DNA from: Dirofilaria immitis
Taxonomy: Eukaryota; Nematoda; Chromadorea; Rhabditida; Onchocercidae
Direction of reading: 5' to 3'
DNA length: 64,000 bases
Assembly: GCA_024305405.1 (NCBI GenBank)
Contig: JAKNDB010000087.1
Location: 1,364,001 to 1,428,000 of the forward strand
Positions 54,301 through 64,000 of this stretch are shown here, in pieces. The stretch's first letter is position 1; every line of letters begins with the position of its first letter. Under the pieces are notes generated by a model that worked only from the letters and a program-made list of their open reading frames with translations, was not told the DNA's origin and ran no database searches. A program made the translations under genes and the position numbers.

Positions 54301-56812
54301 AGATTCTTTAGGAAATTTTGACAATAAAGTATTTGTTCGTTGCTACGAAAATCCATCATTCTCCGTTTGAAAAGTCAATTAAAAAAATCGCTATCAGCAT
54401 GAAAGATGGGAATGCATTAATAGAAATGAAAAAGTTTTGTCGTATATATCAAACAATTTCTAAACTGAAATTTTTCTTTTTGGAGAAAATAAAGTTCGAA
54501 TTCGGAATGTCACTTTTTTAAGATTTGTACATACTTCTTGCTTGATAACTCGATTTTCGGCTGTCCATGATGCTTGGGCACATCCTTTCACCAGCTGTTC
54601 ACAGTCTTTAACGTCAATTTCTTTGGCATCAATATGTTCACATACTTTTTATATCGTTCCAAATATTCATGGAGATCATGCTGTGGAAATTCTTCATGCT
54701 GAAAAAAGAGACATAATCAAAGAAATAATAAATATTACTAATCATTATTTCAAAAAAAGAATGCTTATGAAGTAAGAAAATTCTTATAAAACAGATTAAG
54801 ATGAAGGTTAAATTTGGGAAGTTTATTCATTTTCTGATCAAAATCCGTTAAAAACCTTTTGTACACATACAATAAAGTAATAAATTTATATTTAAAAAGA
54901 GAGTGAAAATTCTTCTTACTTCCAAAAATTCATCTACAAAGTCTTCCACATTTTCATATAATTCGTTTTGGTAAAACGATAGCAGCTGGTTTTCTGTCAA
55001 TAATCCATATTCATTGCATTCTAAGGAAGGAGTCGGGTACATATTAATTATGCGATCACCCGTAATCTCATTCCTTCAAATATATATAGTCAATAATTAA
55101 ATAAATTAAAGCACTACATTTTTAGTTCCAGCGCACTTTATATCAAGCATAGGTAGCATCATTAGCTCACCATTTTAACTATCTAACCATTCGCTTTAAT
55201 TCTTTTACCTCTTCACTTTCGATAATATTGATTTCACTAATTTGTTAAATTCCAAAACGAAATTACCAAATTGCTCATACTTGTCTAATTCTCCCATTTT
55301 ACTAAATTTTACTCAACTCAGTGCTTTTCTCATTCTCTCATCTTATAGCTAAGCAGTTCATTCAAAAAAGCAATAAAATAAAACTTATACTGAATTTCCG
55401 AAGACAGAAACGATGGTTGTCTCACGTCAGTTATATCGTGTTCTCGTATTCGTTCTGAATAAGTCATTAGTGATAATTCGTCGACTTTCTGAGAAGACGC
55501 TGCCTTTATTTCATTCAACTGCATGCTTGGATATATGCTCCGTCTATAACGAAAAATAATTAACACAGTTAACTAAAATAATAACTTTAATTAATAGCAT
55601 TTTGCCATCTGTAGTGATCAGTTATCAGCAGTATGGCAAAGCGAAATTATTAGATATTGGATTATAACATGCTCAGTGCATATCATGTCTTTGAATTAAT
55701 GTACTAGTATAGTTCAATTTTTGCACTATACTAGTATATCAATTTTCTGTCTTAGTATAGTTTAATTGCAAGAAATTTTAGGAATTTCTTTTGATTGAAC
55801 CATTTCAATTTGTTCAGTTGTTAATTTAATCATCAATAACCGACAAACTAATTTCGTTTAGATAACATCTTAAGATGACCGCGATTAGAGGTTTTGACTC
55901 GACTATGATTTAAATTATAATTGAGAAATTACCGAACCGAAGAAACTTGTGGCACTGATTGTGAAAAGCAAAAATACAAACGACAACTATATTTTCTTAA
56001 TACAGTGATCTATTGTAATACTGACGCTATATTTTTACTGAATTATCTGTTTTTACTGTTTCTTCGCTATCCATAAGTGAACTGGATGGAAATGTTGCCG
56101 GAGTTGGATATATACTATCTACAGGAACAGGAGTGGAAATAACACCTTTCATATTTTCTTCCTTCTTCATACCAGATTTCTTCATCTCATTACTTTCCAC
56201 TATCCTGAATTCAGTAGCATTATACGTAAGAATATAATAATTTCCTTCCAGTATAATGTGTCAAATATTTTCTTGGCAACAGCTTTACATGCACAGTACC
56301 CCAAAGGCTTAGTATCTCAAATTATTTCATCTTTATTCCGTTTTTTTCTCTCTCTCACTTTCACTCGAAACTATTAGATTAAGATCATAATGTTAAGCCA
56401 TGAAAAATGCGCACATTTTGAATAACATTGAAAACTAATGAAATCTCAACATACGCTGACATGATATCAAATGTAAATTTCTTGACATAGCAATACAGGT
56501 CAAAAAGACGAACTTTTCCTTATTAATTTCTTCTGAATTAATAGATGATTTGTGTTTTGAAATGGTTTTGCCAAGTTCTTCCTCATCTGATTTTACAGTA
56601 TCTCCTTTATTGATAGATAAGCTGCTCTCCTCTTCCTCGCTACTTTCTATCTCTTTCGTTCTACCATCATTTTCAATCTTGGATGTTGATGGTTGACGTT
56701 CGTCCGCATCTGTAAATCTTTCCTCCAGTTCGTCAATTGTTAATACTGGTGGCGGCGGCGAAAGTTCACGCGATTTCAGATGTTTAAATTTTTTCGGCCG
56801 CTCTAATTCCAT
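36322..56812 (-). CDS. epg-5: Ectopic P-granules protein 5 homologue (EPG-5), autophagy tethering factor
   Basis: A gene of about 48 exons spread over 20 kb, encoding roughly 2,400 residues, close to human EPG5 (about 2,580). EPG5 is a Rab7 effector that links LC3-bearing autophagosomes to late endosomes and lysosomes and promotes their fusion. The order of similarity holds along the whole chain: an acidic disordered N-terminus (MELERPKKFKHLKSREL), two or three (I/M)YP motifs as in EPG5, FCKQIGYALH, an aromatic LIR-like WVII followed by acids, LRLKL, ERLHFYRWLQ, PLHPTLP, LLKPYFTPHCVP, FGPLLEP, SWHLIDI, CIATYFK, IGFSRK and the C-terminal NALNAL...KQYAQFQ block. The stop is at 36324-36322. The start at 56812 is the first Met after a TATTTACAG acceptor, possibly a trans-splice site. 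N-terminal exons 1-3 are the least certain. Several one-base losses interrupt the frame (see findings). It lies downstream of cct-3 on the same strand. Confidence 0.94.
46859..46990. repeat. 66-bp perfect tandem duplication in an epg-5 intron
   Basis: The unit starting GGAATGACGTGACACACC (46859-46924) is repeated without a single difference at 46925-46990. It lies in the intron between exons 47370-47199 and 46682-46522 and contains no coding sequence. Confidence 0.97.
53357..53427. repeat. Imperfect tandem duplication in an epg-5 intron
   Basis: CTATTCAAAAGAAGTTTCCT and a near copy (CTATTCAAAAGAAGTTTCTT) start about 43 bp apart, just upstream, on the minus strand, of the exon at 53206-53073. 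Confidence 0.8.
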
Positions 56813-57642
56813 TTTTCTCCGGAAAAAAAAACTGTAAATATTAGTAGAAAAAACTGAAAACATCACAGGTTTATCTCAACAATCGACCCAAATGAATATA
56901 AGATTCTGACTATCATGACTGACACCGGTTAAATCAAAATTAGATGAGAGATATGAAAGCAATAAACAGCTAGTCAAAAATCCAAAACATCTTCATAAAT
57001 ACGTCATCCACTTCTCAGATTAATCTATTGTAAAATACAATTGATTAATCGACTGCAATCAAACCTTGAATATATGACCGATATCAGGCGAGGTTCAAAA
57101 ATTGAATAACGGTCAACCAAAGCTACCCATTCCATCTCATATAATAATTCATTACATAAAGGATGTACATACCCTCTTGCTTTTTATCTTAATGAAGCAT
57201 AGTGGTATGAACCTATAATATCGGCTTTGTCAGTATTTTACTGGTGCACAACAATTGTTGTAAAACTTTACAAAAGGTTATTAGACTTGCTTTATTTCTT
57301 TTGAAAAAATCCATAGTAATTAAGAAGAGTGATTTAGAACAAAGAAATTCGAATAATCAACAACAAAAAGCACACAAATGTTTGAATTAGAATTTCAACA
57401 CTTTAATAGTTATCTGCAGCCACAGCAATAACTTAACCCATGAAATGCAATTAAATGTAAATACTTCAGAGAAAGAATAGTGGCTTTTTATCTCGAAGCT
57501 TTATATTTGCAGTAAAAAAAAATTCATCAATGTTTTGATAAAGATCTTTGCAAACTAGTCAAATTTATTAACAAATTTAAGCGCTCGAAATGGCAAAAAT
57601 TAGATGTAAACTTTGAGAGCAATGCAGCATAAAAATGAAAAT
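56813..57642. other. Spacer between cct-3 and epg-5
   Basis: About 830 bp between the cct-3 stop and the epg-5 start, both on the minus strand. It contains the cct-3 poly(A) signal near its upstream end and acceptor-like sites (TTTTCAG, TATTTACAG) at about 56857 and 56832 just before the epg-5 ATG. No other coding segment was seen. Confidence 0.6.
57564..57569 (-). other. cct-3: Poly(A) signal of cct-3
   Basis: AATAAA on the minus strand, about 74 nt after the cct-3 stop codon. Confidence 0.6.
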
Positions 57643-60600
57643 TTAAGAATCGGCTGGTGGATTTCCACTATTTGAATTAGTGCCATCAGATTTTTTCATT
57701 CCTGAAACAATATCATCGATTCGCAGCAACATCACACCTGTCTCAATCGCTGTTTTCAAAACTTGTAGGCGAACCGATAAGGGATCCCAAATATTTAATT
57801 CGTTCATATCAACCTGAAAATGTTCCAGTCATGCAAGAGAATTTCTAACAATTTATAAAAATGGTTCCTCAAAATTGTAAGCATTTAACTAATCAACCTC
57901 TTCATTCAGGGAACTCTAAAACTCCGGATCTTAATTGTTCAAATAATTCCAGTCACTGTTACCTCAAAAAATGTGCTCCATTAAATGTATCTGACTGCAA
58001 TTCGATTATGAATGTTAAAGCTCGAAAAATCTATTTATGCCATATTTATCGTTAATCAGACATAGCTTGTAGGACTAATCAGAAAGTACTGCAGGAGAAG
58101 TGGTACTTACCAATTGACCTGTGCACCCATCAATTCCCCAGGTCCAATTGCTGGCAGCTTGAGCATGCTTTGCTCTTAAAGCTGTTAGCTGTCTAATTGT
58201 CGAACCACCACAATTTTGCACCAATGTTCTTGGAATAACTTCAAGAGCATGAGCGGCTGCTTTATATGGCCACTGACGTACACCCTCAATTGATTTACCT
58301 TTTTCGTTTAGAGCCTGCAAAAACTCTGAGAGCAAATATGTATGCAAAACTGGTCTTTGAAAACTACTCAAGGTATCAAGGTACTTATAAAATCTTTTAA
58401 AAATCATACAGACTTGAAAGCAAAACAGGGATGAACAGTTTCTCCAAACAGCTAAAAATTCTCTTTCTAAAATGAGAAGTAGAACTAATTCAAAAAATTA
58501 CTGCACCTGAGCTAATGCCATCTCTATAGCACCACCACCTGGAACAAGACGTGGATTTATCATGATATTACGTACAACGCTTAATGCATCTTGAAGATTT
58601 CGTTCTAATTCATTGATAATATCCTTAAAAAAAAATAAATAGATAAAAAACGACCTAACTATAAACACTAGCTCAACATTACAATGCATCAGTGCACCGC
58701 GAATATAGCACTGAAGATTTAAATTATAACTTTTTATATCGCATCAACGTAACCAATTGAATTTCACGAGCTAAGTTTAAGACCGTAATCCAGAAGCATA
58801 ATCAGAGCATATATTAAAGATAAAGTTCAGACACACAGTTTTCAGATAATTTTTGAGATAAGCCTGAATGCATTTCTTATTTGAGAAAGTAAAACACAGA
58901 ACCCTTTACATGAATGACTAGTGTTTTACAAAACAAATAATAGTTATCTTCCAACAGCAGATTTTAATTCAAACGAGAGTCAAAAGTTAGCACCACACTC
59001 AGAAAAAATTCTGAGATTTTGGATTTTTGCACTTTAAAATTCATATATCTTTCAATCTTACTTTGCTTGGTCCTCGCAAAACTACGGTTACAGCAGTAGC
59101 TTTTTCTGAAGTAACATAAGTATAGTACTCGTCACCAATTTTCTTAATTTCAAACAAATCAGCATTTGTGCCAACATCTTCTTCACGAAGATCTTGTGTG
59201 TCATTGACAATCGTAGCTCCAGTAACACTATAAACGAAGTAATTATTACCAAAAAGCATAAACTTCAATGCTTTAGGAAATTGAATTTGCAATGATTCGG
59301 CATATTTTTCTATAGTTAAGAACATTTCATGATTTCAATTTTCTCTCCTATCACTTATTTCTCTATTTCTTGTAAAAAATAACTTATTTTTACAAGAAAA
59401 TAATTGATTCAATATATACACACTGACAACTGAAAAACGTAATATGTCTTCATTAAAATATCTTACCGTGCCAGTCTGTTGTTATCAGTTTTCTTCAAAC
59501 GTCTAATTGTTGTTATGCCTGCCTTTAGAAGGAAATGTTGAGCCAAATCAGAGACACCTTTCTCTGTAAAAACAAGGTCCGGTTTCACGGCTATTATGTC
59601 GTTACACATTTTCTGGATTTCATTTTCTTCCTTAAAAGTTAGAAAAATCTTCGTTTTTAGTACAAATGTAGCTTTAATAAGCTTTAAAAGGAAATAATTA
59701 TGTTTTAGCAGAGTTTTTAAATCTAAATCAATTACGCTATTTCCTTAAGCATATAACTAATCATTTAAATATAAAAATACTCTCAGTACTCTAAACGAAA
59801 TAGATTGAAATGCGAATTAGGCCTTTGATTTTAAATTATGAAACCAGAGATGAATTTAATAAGTTCCCTTAAATAGAACATATGAATTCTGCAAAAATTT
59901 TCTAATTTAAGTCAAATATATTAGAAATTATGCAGTTACCACATAGAACATTTGAATTAAAATGAAAACATACCTGTTCCAAAACTTTGCTAAAGTCTTC
60001 CTCTTTCATGATTTCCAGTGACATCTGACTTTCGCCCTTCTTATATTCAAGATTGCAATCAAGAAGTACTACACGTGGCTTTTCCTTTCGACGTGACATT
60101 TTTGCATGTGTTACATCTTTATTTAATACTACTCCATTTATTACTTGTGAATCTTCAATTCGTCCACCTGGTATCTGGGAATGAATAAGTATGCATTAGC
60201 TATTAGTTGTTGATTATATAATTATTTTTATTGCGGAGCAATACAGGATGATGGAAGCATGATTTGTGTATAAAGTGTTACTTGCCAAATAGCCATTTTC
60301 ATAACCGAACAGTATCAACGATAAAGTTTTGCAAAGTTTTAGCTAACTAGTAATAACAATATTTAAAAAAACAATATGTAAGAATGATACACAATCAGAC
60401 CTAATTTTGAAATTAACTGAAAAATGAGTAGACATTGTAATAATGAAATACAAAAATAAGACACATACTTTTTCAATACGGCAATAACGTTTGAGGTCAA
60501 TTTCTTGATGGTCATGCTGGACGATTCTAACAGTTTTAACTGCGTTCAGAGCTATTTTCACAGCTAAGTCCATCCATTTTGATAACATTTTTGTACCCAA

Positions 60601-61935
60601 GCATGATTTAATAACGGATGCGACCTCTTCTTCATTATTTACATCAATCTGCTTGCTAAAATACTATATGTTACAAATGATTTAAAACGAAAATGAATTT
60701 TATTTTTCAAAAACCCAAAAGGGATAAGAGAAGTAAGTATGAATACGGTTTATTTTTAGCAAGATCCTTTTCAAATTCATCTATCAGAAAGAATAAGAAA
60801 AAAGATCTCAAATCTTAATAAACAAACTTAATGAAATATCTGAAATAACTGTCAGAAATTAGCACATCGATTTAATGTACAAACTGATGAAATATTTGAA
60901 TTTTATATTCTAATTTTTGGTCGTATAAGTAACCTGAATTTTTCCTCAGCGAACACAATCATATCTTCCAGAGCCATACGATAAGCCTGAATGTAAATTT
61001 CTTTCATGCACAGCTTTGAAATGCAAATTTTATTTTCAGCTAATATTTAATCAAACTATGAAGCAAAAGTTTTTTTGGTTTCTGCAATTGATATGCTTAC
61101 CTGAATAATAATAGTTGGATGAATGTTCTGATCCAAAAACTGTTGCGCCTGAGACATTACTTCGCCAGCTAATACGATAACTGAAGTAGTACCATCACCA
61201 GTTTCCTCATCCTGTGTACGAGCTATTTCGATAATTGATTTTGCTGCTGGATGTTTCACCGTAATTTCGCGCAAAATTGCATTACCATCATTTGTAATAA
61301 CTACACCTGTAAATATTTGATATATAGGTAAATTTCCAACAATCTAAAAGCCCAAAAAGCAATTTATAACTGCAATGAATGTTGCCAACTATTAGTTGTT
61401 TATTAATTAGCTAATGAACGTCTAAATATCACGAAAGACATGAAATTCAGTCCATTTTTTCTTTCAAATTAAACAAATATATACCTCCCATTGGATCCAT
61501 CAGCATTTTTAGCATAGCACGTGGACCCAAACTTGTACGAATGACATCAGCAATAGTCTGGAACACAAGCATTATAACATTAAATTATCTTATGGTAGTT
61601 TCCAAATTCGATATTTTACTAAAGACGATCCTACCAAATATCTGTTATAACAAACTAATTTGATGAACATCATTCTAATGATAAATCCTCGAATGAAGCT
61701 GTATCAATGAATAATAACAATAGAAAGTAATTCCATCATTAAATTCGCAACGTTAAAATGATATGATAATGTTGTACACTTTGCAATTGACTGCAGAATA
61801 ACGATTAATAATGTTGGTGATAAGGAACAATACCTTGGCAGCAGCAATATTACCGGCTTGTACCTGATGGCCGCTTTCCCTAGTTGTATTTTGACTAAGT
61901 ACGATAATTGGTGCTGCACCACTTCCACGTATCAT
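57643..61935 (-). CDS. cct-3: T-complex protein 1 subunit gamma (CCT3), chaperonin subunit
   Basis: Complete, 547 residues (human CCT3 is 545). Eleven exons: 61935-61834, 61557-61485, 61306-61101, 60986-60934, 60655-60469, 60174-59974, 59630-59467, 59227-59062, 58623-58507, 58314-58111, 57813-57643. Every junction is GT-AG and in phase, and their total is exactly 548 codons. CCT3 is one of eight subunits of the cytosolic TRiC/CCT ring that folds actin and tubulin using ATP. Visible features are the gamma-type N-terminus ([11 protein letters not shown]), [14 protein letters not shown] at 64-66, the nucleotide-binding GDGTTS at 95-100, the gamma-specific segment [36 protein letters not shown] at 412-415 and the C-terminal RIDDIVSG. 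The tail ([11 protein letters not shown]) is short and low in complexity. The start is fixed by homology. TTTTAG acceptors at about 61974 and 61965 just upstream suit trans-splicing. Confidence 0.98.
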
Positions 61936-61964
61936 TTTTCACAGTATTTTTGTCAGTCGAAGGG

Positions 61965-61975
61965 CTAAAATAGCT
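61965..61975 (-). promoter_or_regulatory. Candidate trans-splice acceptors before cct-3
   Basis: Two TTTTAG acceptors on the minus strand, 29-40 nt before the cct-3 ATG. They follow a T-rich stretch with no matching upstream exon. This is the usual place for spliced-leader addition in nematodes. Confidence 0.4.
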
Positions 61976-64000
61976 AAAATATATCGGTTAAGACTATACC
62001 ATCTTTTTGTCAAATTTTAGCAAAATTTTGTTTCAAAATTACAATTTATTCACGCAATATTAAAATTTCCTTGCATGCAAGTTTAAAATTCCTTCCAGAG
62101 AAAAATCTAAAAAAGTCTCCTGTTACGACTGCCAGAAGAAATGAGTCGATTTTAATTCTATGATTATGTTTTACGAGATAATCAGAAAAGTCTGTTAGCT
62201 AGAGATTTAGCCAACAATAGTTTTCGCAAGAACAATTACGACTGCCCATCTGTAGATTTCGAGATAGCAATAAATTATTCATTTAGTAATTATTTATACC
62301 AGAAAATTCCTACCTACGATAAAAAATACAACAAGGGACTCTATGAAGCTTGATTTATTGAAAAAGTCAAAGGATTAAATTTATGAGTTACACTGAAAAA
62401 AATGCTCGTTTATAAATATGGAACACTGGAAGACCGTTAGATTTGCAGAAATGGAGCAGAAAGATAAATCCAAATTTTAAGCCACAATTGAAGTTTGAAA
62501 ATTAATCTAAAAAATGATATAACTGTATTTAAATATGAATTTTCCCATACTAATAAATATAGATTCTACATAAAATATAATGGAAATAAATTTTCCTGTA
62601 TCTTTTGAGAAAGAAATTAAAATCAGTTTTATTTCCACGAAAATATGATGAAATCAACATACGATCTGCGACTGTGACGATATGTTTATCTAATTAACTG
62701 AGAGATTAGAAAGATAAGTTATCAAAAAATCTCATAATTTAAAATGTATAAAAAAACTGACTACAAAAAATAAAAGATCTGCCCAGATTTCAGCATTATG
62801 TTTAATTCCATTATCAAAAAATCGTATCGCCTATATCATCATGAAAAGAAAAATACCTAATCTGACTCGGCAGCAAGAATAGGCTCATTTTTAATTTTAA
62901 TTTTAGTTATGCTCATTCTTAGCAATAAAAGTAGGCCAATTCATGGCGTAGAAGTAGACCAAGCAATAAAGACATGCCAAACCCAATAAGAGTAACGAAA
63001 ATTGAGAGGGTAATGAAAAATGCATCGACGATGCATTCTTCAATAATTTACAATTTCTGGTAGTTGTCGCGATGACATTATGCAACTTCTTGTCTCAATA
63101 GAGGGAAAAATTGTAAATACAAAAAGAAAAAGAGGCAAAAGATGAGCAAAAAAAAGCGGGATGAGAAGAGCGAGTGCAAATTTCTGGGCTCCAATTACGG
63201 CCAATTTAGACGAAAAAGGCTATCTCTAAACAGAGCTAATGGATAATTTGCCAAATGATGGTATTAAATTTAAGTTGGGATCGAGAACTTAGATATATAT
63301 ATATATGATGAGAAAATATAAATGAATAGGTAAATGTATATATAAATATTTATCCTTTCAATATCATTGGTTTAAATGAAATTTTTAATGCTCAATTTTT
63401 ATTATTTTAAAGAGAAAATTAAACATTATTTTTATAAACATTCCTACAAAATTTTATAGAATAATAATTTAGGTCTATCAAAAATATGCAATTTTTCTCC
63501 TTTTCTCTTAATTATCCTAGTTTCACTAGATCCTTTCCTCTGAAATGAATTATGTCAATAATGTTTTGATGTAAAGAAATATCATCATAATCAGTTTAAT
63601 TATCAATGCATCTGAAATACAAATGTAAATTCAATATACTGCACGGTCGAAGTTCAATGTTTTACAGTTTGAATTTGTCTAAAGATAAACTACTATTAAT
63701 TTATTGCAAAATCGATAAGAATGCTAAGAATCTTTGTGCTATCAATTAAAACATATAATTTAGTTTGAAAAATAAAATAATACTAATATTTCGCAATTTT
63801 TTGAAATAATTTAAAATTTTTATTGCCTACATTAACAGATTCTCTTTGTTTACATTTGATGTAATCCTTCAGATTCCATTTTTCCTACAACAATAATTTC
63901 TTTTATAAAAAAATGAACGAAAAAAATCAATTAAAATTTAAACTAATTTCTATTTCAACCTATTACAGTTATTGATTATCAGTTTTCATTTTATTCTGAT
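61976..64000. other. Region upstream of cct-3
   Basis: No recognised gene. It holds the presumed promoter of cct-3, a (TA)n run at about 63295-63306 and a 60-codon minus-strand frame (62903-63085) with a hydrophobic middle but no family likeness or splice context. Confidence 0.55.

Larger units (their letters stand above)
36323..56811 (-). other. epg-5: Exon map of epg-5 as read from splice sites and phase
   Basis: Exons in order of transcription: 56812-56497 (end uncertain), 56204-56039, 55954-55933 (22-nt microexon, tentative), 55543-55391, 55073-54920, 54698-54535, 54158-54012, 53608-53536, 53206-53073, 52975-52783, 52486-52403, 52205-52094, 51909-51762, 51451-51329, 50574-50417, 50296-50169, 49925-49786, 49499-49372, 49202-48956, 48866-48804, 48495-48372, 48331-48184, 48086-47966, 47819-47640, 47370-47199, 46682-46522, 46346-46217, 45826-45719, 45521-45459, 45274-45033, 44863-44680, 44517-44396, 44147-43973, 43832-43606, 43412-43243, 42809-42695, 42416-42233, 41834-41566, 41320-41162, 40293-40112, 39891-39699, 39595-39515, 38995-38855, 38473-38389, 37927-37760, 37220-37155, 37112-37014, 36628-36322. 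Borders were set by GT/AG and by requiring continuous phase and EPG5-like protein. Most junctions fit exactly; the exceptions are listed under findings. Introns range from about 40 to 760 bp. Confidence 0.75.

Noticed and set aside
57861..58055. 64-codon cysteine-containing plus-strand frame
   Set aside because: It lies wholly in the last cct-3 intron on the opposite strand, with no signal peptide, splice context or recognised family.
1..64000. Transposons, rRNA, spliced-leader RNA genes
   Set aside because: No reverse transcriptase or transposase motifs, terminal repeats, rRNA-like blocks or SL1 leader sequence were seen on either strand by eye.

Overview
This is nuclear DNA of a filarial nematode (Onchocercidae), or a very close relative. 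The sequence is strongly AT-rich, with small exons, short-to-medium introns and TTTCAG/TTTTAG acceptors. It carries nematode genes (an FMRFamide-like peptide precursor of the flp-16 type, a divergent nematode PP1). It also holds a fragment that reads like Wolbachia nuoD, as expected in a lineage that hosts or hosted Wolbachia. The species cannot be named from the sequence alone.

Layout. 30-215 (-): Wolbachia-like nuoD fragment. 684-1671 (-): first three exons of a sphingomyelin-synthase-family gene that runs off the left edge. 1.7-11.7 kb: mostly non-coding, with a 40-bp minisatellite and CT-rich tracts. 11.8-12.3 kb (+): small unknown gene. 12.5-13.6 kb (+): unknown charged, tail-anchored-like protein. 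15.9-17.0 kb (-): six-finger C2H2 protein whose first exon looks like a signal peptide. 17-29.8 kb: large gene-poor stretch. 29.8-30.9 kb (+): flp-16-like neuropeptide precursor. 32.6-35.5 kb (+): PP1-like Ser/Thr phosphatase. 36.3-56.8 kb (-): epg-5 (autophagy tether), about 48 exons and about 2,400 codons. 57.6-61.9 kb (-): cct-3, complete, 11 exons, 547 aa.

The cct-3 and epg-5 genes lie head to tail on the minus strand with about 830 bp between them, and both have trans-splice-like acceptors just before their start codons. They could form an operon or simply be neighbours; one folds cytoskeletal proteins and the other matures autophagosomes.

The most consequential anomaly is that cct-3 is perfectly in frame at every exon and junction, whereas PP1, epg-5, flp-16 and the two unknown genes carry repeated apparent losses of one base, mostly in short homopolymers. 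Otherwise good splice sites and conserved protein flank each break. This points to consensus errors in the assembly rather than a cluster of pseudogenes, but the sequence alone cannot settle it.
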